Shown here: one piece after another, positions 56,648 through 64,000 of the stretch
Layout: the number at the start of each line of letters is the position of its first letter
Position numbering within the stretch: the stretch's first letter is position 1
Origin: Aphanomyces cochlioides
Taxonomy: Eukaryota > Oomycota > Saprolegniomycetes > Saprolegniales > Verrucalvaceae
DNA: 64,000 nt
Assembly (NCBI GenBank): GCA_019828595.1
Contig: JAHQRK010000010.1
Span: 992,001-1,056,000, forward strand
Direction of reading: 5' to 3'
Made by a program: the position numbers and the translations under genes
Notes under the pieces: generated by a model
What the model was told of the DNA's origin: nothing
The model's input: only the letters and a program-made list of their open reading frames with translations
Database searches by the model: none

Positions 56648-57921
56648 TCAGTCCAAGTGGCGACGTCGAGAGTCAAGTCCTGCTGGCTTCTTGATCCAAG
56701 TGTTGGCAAACCACTGCGCCATATGCATCCATACTCGGCTCGGATGGACGGCGTCTTGAATTCGGCGGACAAGGACGGGAAAACTCACCACCGACATGCA
56801 CAAGAATAGCAGAAACCCCATGACGAACAAGATGTGCACGTCCAACATGGAGAGGTGTGCGGCGTCGTCCACGACAGTCTTCGTCAGCACGACAGGCTCG
56901 GATATCATAGACTCTGGTAGGATGGTCTTCGGCATGGTAGTCTCGGCCATCATAGGCTCGGCCATCATACGCTCGTTCATCATACGCTCCATTGGACTGG
57001 ATTGCTTTTCAAGTGCCAACGTGATACGCTCCCTTGGATAGCATGCCACAAGCAAGCTCCGTGTTTCTGCTGGCGGAATGTGCACCAGGTCATCCAAATC
57101 TTCTTCCCTACATCAGACGACATCAGTATGTCGACATGTACACGGAGCCGTACCAAATGTCAGAAAACGTGCAAAATACCGCGCGGGCCTCCTGACGGAC
57201 ACGAATATCATGGTCGTGGATCGCGTCGTGGATGCAGTCCTGGATCCGGTCGCGGTATCGTTCGAGCGCTGCCTTGGTGCGGCATTTCATCGCAATCCCA
57301 AGTTGCTTCACAACAAGGCGACGGATGTTCTTCCCTACCACACGGTTGGCACACACAACAAACACGACGTCTCTCACCTGACAGCGGCGCATAATATTCG
57401 TCCATCAATGCATCCAAGTCGAAATAACAGTGCATCGAAAGCACGTCGAGGCAGCTTTCCCCCGCATTGCGAATCATGTTGGATGTTTTCACCCGTCCTG
57501 GTGGGGTCAGTCGGGTCTCTCGGCCCACATGCAAGAGTGCGACCAGTACTTGGTCTGCGAACGGACTAAAGGACATGCCCAAAGTCAACGCCAACGTTGT
57601 AATCAACATGCACGTGGCTTGGACCACATGCGCTTTGATCGAAGGCAGCAATTTCGTCATGGGTGCCTACGCATAGCCATGACCCACATCAAGAGAGACG
57701 ACAAGAGTACCGCCAGTGGCATCACATCGCGCAACATGGCGTCCTTGTCTTCGCTCTTTGCCTTCTCGCGAACCAGACTTTGCAGCTTCGAAAGCTTCTT
57801 GTCTGCGATCCATTCACCGCACGACGCCAGCTTTGCCACACACTTGGCAACCTACACACAACCACTTCGACGCATGCACATCGCACAACCGCACCTTCAT
57901 CGAGAGAGCAGAGTCCGTCAT
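56648..57921 (-). CDS. CLASP_N-like HEAT protein with C-terminal membrane segment
   Basis: Start ATG 57921 gives a nine-codon exon (MTDSALSMK), then after a 46-nt intron the exon VAKCVAKLASCGEWIADKKL. Later exons carry helical-repeat signatures of CLASP-type TOG/HEAT domains: IKAHVVQATCMLITTLALTL, FADQVLVALLH, TSNMIRNAGESCLDVL, and DIRVRQEARAVFCTFSDIW joined to EEDLDDLVHI. The C-terminal exon has a short Met-rich repeat (MMNERMMAEPMMAET) and one strong hydrophobic segment (HILFVMGFLLFLCMSVVSF), ending at 56648. CLASP proteins stabilise microtubules at plus ends and the cortex. A membrane anchor is unusual for the family. The protein is about 350 residues, much shorter than full CLASPs. Confidence 0.65.
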
Positions 57922-59053
57922 CGTTGTCGTCGTCTTCGTTCAATCACAAATCTCAAAATAAGCACACCATTCCGCGCCGCGTAGAATTCTGTTCGGTTGA
58001 AACGCTTCACCATCGTCGCATGAAAAGTTCTTGTGATTCACCGAGAGAGACGCACACACTGGACTCCAAATTGGATCGGCGGGGCGATAGACGTCCGTGA
58101 GGTTGACGACGTCTTGTCATGTCGGATGCCAGCGGTGGATGCCAGCGACGGGGGATATCGGCAGGGGATGTCGTCGGCCAAGATCTCAAATTTCAGAAAT
58201 GAATGGATTGGCTGGAAGAAATCGTTCGGAAGGATTACATTGGTCCATTCTCCACCATGCCTTTCAAAAAAAGCGCGCCAAGATCGCCTGTCTCGGTGTC
58301 CGTCCTTCCGCTGCTGTGTGAACGGAAAGACGGTTCCGTTCGGTTGTCATGTCATGATAGCGTCGACTGACGTCGCCACGGACTCGGTCAAGTTGGCATT
58401 CGCATAGAGTGGAAATGTATTGACATCGAGTCCGGGACATCAAAGTTGATTGCACTGACGAGGGTAAACATTTAGACCCCTTCTGGTCATTTCACCTCGA
58501 GCAACTAGTGAGTGGCTACTCGTTCTACTACTATTCTCTATGGAGCCGACACTTGTGTATCATATAGTATTTGGTCCGCTCCAACACCGTTGAGCTCAAA
58601 TGGAGCTTGATAATATTTCGACAAGCAAGACGGCGCAAGACCACATTTTGTGTTTTGCGTTCATATGGTCTTTGAAAGACTGTACAGCTTGATCAAAGCA
58701 CTGTGACGTCGACACGACTCTCTTGAGCCGGCCAGGCGCTATTGTACGATTATTTAGCAGTTTGACTAGTGACTATTTCGATGAAAAGTTCCATCACAAT
58801 TTGGAAGCTCTTCAACAGCCGAAACCCGAGCACGCAGGTTGCTAGCCAAGCTGCGCAGGAGAGCGCACGCTTTTGGCCAGCAAGAAAACAATAGAATTGC
58901 TGGAAGCACTAGGATATTTTTGTGGATTCCTGTCTCCAGTCACAGCGCATCAGGCGAAACCGTCCTGTCTTTCTGTATATACGTAACTGTCATATCAAAT
59001 TATCCGGAATCGTCCACTTTATCCAGATATTCATTCAACAAGGATATCGAGTG
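57922..59053. other. Intergenic region upstream of APC2
   Basis: About 1.1 kb between divergent genes. It contains the second copy of the 20-bp direct repeat (58405-58424). No gene or RNA is supported. Confidence 0.4.
58405..58424 (+). repeat. 20-bp direct repeat, copy 2
   Basis: Identical to 56581-56600. The sequences flanking the two copies differ. Confidence 0.6.
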
Positions 59054-61667
59054 ATGGCAACTCCAAGAAATGGCGTGACCGATTCTCCGTTCCACCCACC
59101 TCCAGAGGCCCCAGGCCATGTTGACTTTCTCCAGGAAGACTTTCGTCAATTCCCTTTTCAAAGCCAACGAATGCTGGTCGAGTTGCAGACCAAGGCATTC
59201 CGTGATACATCCTCAGTGGAGTTTTGGAGCTTTCTGTCAAGCGACGCTACAGCCCAAGAGAATGCCAGAAACCTCCCTGAAGCTCTCCATTATGCGACAG
59301 AAACGATACGAACGCTGGAAGAAATTGCGCAGTTTCCATCCGCACAGCACCCCCGATCTATGTTGTCCCTGCTGAAAGCACATTTTCGAGCAATTCTATT
59401 TCATGATGCTCAACGGGCAGAGGTAATCTGTTTTACGAACCAATCTTGAAAATGACTGCCAGGTATTTTCTCATGCGCTTGAAGCGCTTTGCTCGGCCAT
59501 TTTCCTCGAATCTTTAGAGAGTGAAGACCATCACATTGATGTTGCGACCTTGCGCAGCCAGCTGCATTATTTGGAATGGATGCACATCGCAAAAAGCTCA
59601 ATCATGAATGTGTTCCTCCGACAGGTGCTGCAATAATGATCATTCCTCTATATTTTTGTCATAGATTGATCATCGGATTGCTCAGATGTGTCGTGACAAC
59701 TTTAGCATGAGTTTTTTGCCAGAGATTAAAGCATGGATCGACTCTGATTTGCTTCTGGACGCACACAGCATATTTCACAACACAAACCAGCCAGTTCAGT
59801 ACGTAGATACTCTCAAACAGCATGTTTTTCGAGCGTTTGGCTCATTACGCATCAATGAGTTATTTGAAATCGTTCGAGAATACCCCGACAGGTGAGAATC
59901 AATAGTACCTGGATTTCTCTCTACTTTCAAGCTCTGTAGTATTTCAGCCATTGAAGATTTGGCTAAATGTTTGAATATTACACATCAACATGGAGAATTA
60001 CTCTCTGTGTTCGAGAGAGCAATAATGCAACGGGTGTTGCAACCTGGAGCAAGCACGACAAGTATCATCGATGTCTATACTCGAACAATCAAAGTACAGC
60101 GACTGCTTTCTCACGTTAGTCAGGTTGACACTGACGATAGACGTTTCGAATTATGGATCCACGAGGTGTTTTACAACAAAGCATCAGCGGGCTGTTTAGT
60201 CAGGTGAGTTCTGGTGCCACCTCTCGTTTCTCACAAGATTATTGATGATTTAGTACTTAAGGAAGCGCAAGGATACGATTCGATGCATTGTGACGAGCCT
60301 CACAGATGACAAAAATGGAGAACTATTTGAAGAATTAACGCGAGATCGTCGCGTTGAACCGGTTGTTGATAGTGACGACGATGACACTGTTCATATCGAA
60401 ATCTAGATGTCAGTTGTATCACGAATGTTGTAGGATGATCCTCCTGAACTTTGGCAGCCTGATCCAGTGGAAGCCACGGTGACAAAACCTAGTCGTCACA
60501 TGGACGACATTTTGAGCAATTTGGTCAACATTTATGGAAGCCAAGATTTGTTCGTGAACGAATACCGCATGATGCTGGCCGATCGATTACTGACGAGCAA
60601 GGAATTTAGCACCGAGCGAGATGTAAGCCATGTTCATTTGTACCAAGTCATCTCGCGTGGCAGGTTCGAACGTTAGAGCTCCTCAAATTACGATTTGGAG
60701 AGGAGAGCTTACAGCAATGCGAAATTATGATCAAGGATGTTAAAGAAAGTAAACGAATATATGCAAACTTGCGTTCACCGGTCGATGCCACGATTGTCTC
60801 CCAACATTTTTGGCCTCCATTTCAAGTGCAAATTCCGACCAACAACTCACTCACAAATAAAATTGTAGAGCACGGAGTTTACCATGCATCCTCGCTTGGA
60901 CGAAATGGTTGAAACGTACAAGAAAGCTTATGCTGTGCTGAAAAATCCTCGCCAATTGGATTGGGTCCCGTTCTTAGGCTCTGTTGAGGTGATGCATTGA
61001 ATTAATCCTGTTTAATGAGATTTCTGCTAGATTGAATTGGAAATCAAAGGCAGATCAATTCCATTCACTGTCAACCCAATCCAGGCCACAATTATTTCGC
61101 ATTTCGAGGACCAAGGTATGAAAAAAATTATTACCAACAGTTTCATAAAGTTTTAGATTGTTGGATTGTTGATGACTTGGCCATAAAAATCGAAGTGGAT
61201 TCGGATATATTGCTGAAAAACTCCCAGTATTGGTTGAATCGAGGAGTATTAACTCAAATGGGCAATACTTTGGGCATCAACAACAGCTATGATCCCGAAT
61301 TGTTGGTGGACAATGTTGAAGAGCTTGCTGAGACTTCTGTATCATCCAAGATTCAGGCTGACGAGGAAGTCAAGGTAACAGGATCTCTGTTCATGGTTGA
61401 GTCAACCTTGAAATAGATGCTGGAGTCTTTTGTGAAAGGAATGCTACGACAATTTGAATCACTGTCCCTACAACAAATTTCAAGCAAGTTGGCATTAATT
61501 TCTCGCAGTGGTCCCACTCCATGTAAGTGAGTCGGCGGGAGTGTGCATTCTTATCTCACGTAGATGGAAACTCAATGTCAAATTTGACGCAAATATTGCG
61601 GCATATGGTTGACCAAAGAGTGCTTGAATACATTGGGGGGCAATATCAGCTTTTTAAGAACCATTAG
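59054..61667 (+). CDS. APC2: Anaphase-promoting complex subunit 2 (cullin-type scaffold)
   Basis: Catalytic-core cullin of the APC/C ubiquitin ligase, which drives mitotic exit. Start ATG 59054 (MATPRNGVTD). Exons with short introns encode N-terminal cullin repeats, then the APC2-specific string RKRKDTIRCIVTSLTDD (about 60265), the cullin homology segment LVNIYGSQDLFVNEYRMMLADRLL (about 60515-60590), LELLKLRFGEESLQQCEIMI and DVKESKRI, and a C-terminal winged-helix end (SNLTQILRHMVDQRVLEYIGG) closing at TAG 61665-61667. The order and motifs match APC2 rather than CUL1-5. It is convergent with the HsdR-like gene 190 bases downstream. Confidence 0.88.
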
Positions 61668-61854
61668 AAGATTCACATTAGTATTTAAATCTCAAAATCC
61701 ATTTGGGCATCGTTTGTATGAGTGGCCGACAGTGCCGCAGTGAACACAAATCAATGGAGGATCTTTTGTTTGTGGTTGCAGTAAGTGCAGTGAATATGCT
61801 CGAATAACACGGTCTTCGTACGTCAGACCGCTGTGAGGACCGAACTATCTGCAC

Positions 61855-64000
61855 TTAAGCTTCTTGCATAAGCCTTGGGAGTACCTGGATATCAGTCTCC
61901 AATGTTTCAGGAATGTGATAACGGCGTATAATATAAGCCATAACATGCTGCGTTAAATCGCTCGGAGAGCTGTCCCCTTTCGGCTTGTATTTCACTTTTG
62001 GAATAACAACGTCGAGCGAGCAAGGCTTACCTAAAGCATAGATTGCGTCTGGACGATGCATTTCAACGTGTTGACAGTTAAGCGACAGGGACTGGTTAAT
62101 TGCGTTTGTATAAAGCTCAAGTTGCTGGTAATTTGAGAATTAATCAAGTTCGCATGGTGCATAGAAGCAATTACCAAAGTGCAGATGACTGATGTTTTCA
62201 ACAAGTTTTCTCACGGGTAAGTCATTCAACTCAGTAATGTCGTTCCCTCCTGACACAACTGACCATGGTGTGAACCACTTGATTACTATTTTTTCAATTG
62301 CCTTAAGAGAGAGTTGAGTTTTTTGTCAAGATGATCCTTCGGGTCCGGATTTGTGACTTGTTTGGTTCTTCCCTCGCCATTTAGAATCCTGCTCAGCAGA
62401 TCGTATTTTGTATCCTACAAATCACAATAAATAATGAATGAACATGTTGATTTACTCCCCCAAGACTTCCTTGGAATGCGGTCTCAAATTTAATCTTTTG
62501 AAGTTTCATCTCGGCCCTGGCACTAACGCATGTGCAGGTTTCTTCGCAGGTCTCGTCATGACTTTTCAAGTTTACATCATCGACGACTAACCGCTTGAGT
62601 TCTTCCACCCATCTAATGATCAATATATGTTCAATTTGTAAATGATCTTTTCCTTACCTTCGAGGTAAGAACGGCGAGTCCCTCCTAAGCACTGTAGCTG
62701 CATTGATATACACTGCCAAAGCCTGCTTTATCTTCATGTATGTGTCTTTATCGAGTTGACAAATTTTCATCGCGACGTCGCTCGCACTGACATCGCCCAT
62801 TGCTTCGACTGCCTGTTGCTTATCATTGAATATAACTCCTGGCAATAAATCCCAGAGTACAATACTGGATGTGGCCAAGTCCTGGTCTAGTTGGGCAGGG
62901 TCGTCGTCTCGTACAGAAAGACTGGTTTCTCTTGCAAATGCTTGAAAAGCTCGACGAATCTAGAGAAAAGATTGAGTTACACCATGAATCAAGAGTCATA
63001 CTTGAGCTGGATGGTTGACATAATCAACCACTTGAGCAAAGGTCTTGTTCTCCCGTGATCGATTTAGTCGAGAAAGAAGCTGGACCACGCGTCCAAACGA
63101 GATTAAAGGGCGGTCCAAATACATAGCCATAAGTGCAGGTTCATTAAAACCCGTGTCCAATTTATCACACACGACAAGTACGTCAGCTTGTTCCAGTGTG
63201 CATTTGTTAAATTGCTTCTCGTTCACAGCATCAAACGCACTGAATGTGCAATAAACCCGTCCAGGTAGAGCTCTACAAGCGTGTTACAAATGCCAGGGAT
63301 TCAATTCTATCTTACTGGCGCTTCATAAAAGAGCATACAAGCTTGTGATACGTCACAACATCTCTTCTATTGCGCGCGACAACCATGCACTGCGTGATCA
63401 TAAGTTTTCTCACTGGAAAATGGTACCTTGGCGAAAATGTGGGATGCTTTGAGTTTGACAAAATGCGACATCATCGATGTAGCTTTTGCAGACAGTAAAG
63501 CCTCATGGCAGCTGGCTAATTCCATGAGCAGCCAAGGAGAGGCAGCGAGCTGTGCAGTAATTGCAGTTGAAGTTGTCTTGATGGAGTACGTGCACCTCAA
63601 ACTTGTGTAATTATCGATAACGTTTACAATGTGGCCCGCGTCGACGGCTTGAGTGATGGAATGACAGTCAAAAGGGCGATAACTACCATCTCTAATGGCC
63701 CCAAAGAGTCGAAGGGTGTGGGAGCTTGGCGTGGCAGAGAAGCCAATGTACTAGGGCATGTTAGTGCATGAGTTAGATGGGATAACCAACAAATGTTTGA
63801 CGAGTCATTGCATCGAGGATTATTGAGATCGAATCGCGTGTTGCTGTTGTGTGGGAGCGATGGACTTCATCAGCAATTATTGCAATGTGAGTTTTGTTGT
63901 TTCCACTTGCTGGCTTCGCCATGAGTCGTGCGAGGAGAACTTGGTTTTGGACTAGGAGTCCCAGTTTTTGCGTTGTCGTGACAATAACCTTCTGGTCAAC
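61855..64000 (-). CDS. HsdR-like type I restriction helicase/translocase subunit, partial (5' end outside)
   Basis: Read from 64000 down: VIVTTTQKLG, the DEAH-type box IIADEVHRSH near 63870, motif III GFSATPSSHTLRLFG near 63740, the HsdR-typical AVDAGHIVNVIDNYT near 63630, and the C-terminal helicase half with VVCDKLDTGFNEPALMAMYLD and VVQLLSRLNRS near 63150-63050. The C-terminal region to the stop at 61855 is helical. These motifs fit bacterial type I restriction R subunits, which translocate DNA. Several short introns with GT-AG borders interrupt it, so it is a resident nuclear gene. The N-terminal nuclease and P-loop are outside the window. No modification or specificity subunit is present here. 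Confidence 0.75.

Noticed and set aside
1..64000. tRNA, rRNA and CRISPR signals
   Set aside because: I looked for T-arm-like GGTTCGAATCC strings, rRNA blocks and regularly spaced repeats and saw none that hold up.

Overview
The window reads as nuclear DNA of an oomycete, most likely a Saprolegniales/Aphanomyces-type water mould. This is inferred from dense genes on both strands, very short GT-AG introns (about 40-60 nt, often ending TTGTAG), flagellar genes beside a class I myosin, a cystinosin, an IP3-receptor-like channel, an APC/C cullin subunit, and Crypton-type tyrosine recombinases. No rRNA, tRNA or CRISPR array was seen.

Layout. 0-12 kb: class I myosin (-), B12D/MLRQ-type small protein (-), axonemal dynein intermediate chain DNAI4/WDR78 (-), TPR protein (-), a His-rich Cys/basic-motif protein (+), BTB protein (-). 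12-24 kb: AT-rich spacer with a perfect hairpin, lysophosphatidic acid acyltransferase (+), short IP3R/RyR-like channel (+), cystinosin (-), two more B12D/MLRQ paralogues (-). 24-29 kb: a hypothetical ORF, then a tandem triplication of an unrecognised gene family whose three promoters share a CCAAT box and an E2F-like site at fixed spacing; copies 2 and 3 each carry a one-base frameshift. 29-42 kb: a multidomain kinase (AreA-like N-terminal motif, B-box, zinc knuckles, PH, kinase), a Pro/Thr-rich membrane protein, CFAP57 (-), a chimeric UBE3-like/TPR/NYN-ribonuclease gene (-), and a HIT zinc-finger protein (+).

42.5-56.2 kb is mobile DNA. A decayed pogo-like element with TA target duplication (42523-44647) abuts an 11.6 kb element (44650-56247) bounded by 65-bp perfect terminal inverted repeats and TA dinucleotides. 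The large element holds three divergent Crypton-like tyrosine recombinase genes, one inverted and two in tandem, and no DDE transposase that I can see. The third recombinase is intact through the whole reading; the first has one premature stop and the second has a stop and two frameshifts. This three-recombinase TIR element is the main candidate for an undescribed system.

56-64 kb: a subtilase fragment, a CLASP-like protein with a membrane segment (-), APC2 (+), and the 3' part of an intron-containing gene related to bacterial type I restriction HsdR subunits (-), which runs off the window.

DNAI4 and CFAP57 both serve the motile flagellum of zoospores. The E2F/CCAAT-driven triplet and APC2 point to cell-cycle functions. 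Several single-base lesions across the window may be real decay or residual long-read assembly errors. Many exon joins were followed by hand; exact splice sites are given only where reading frame and homology agree.
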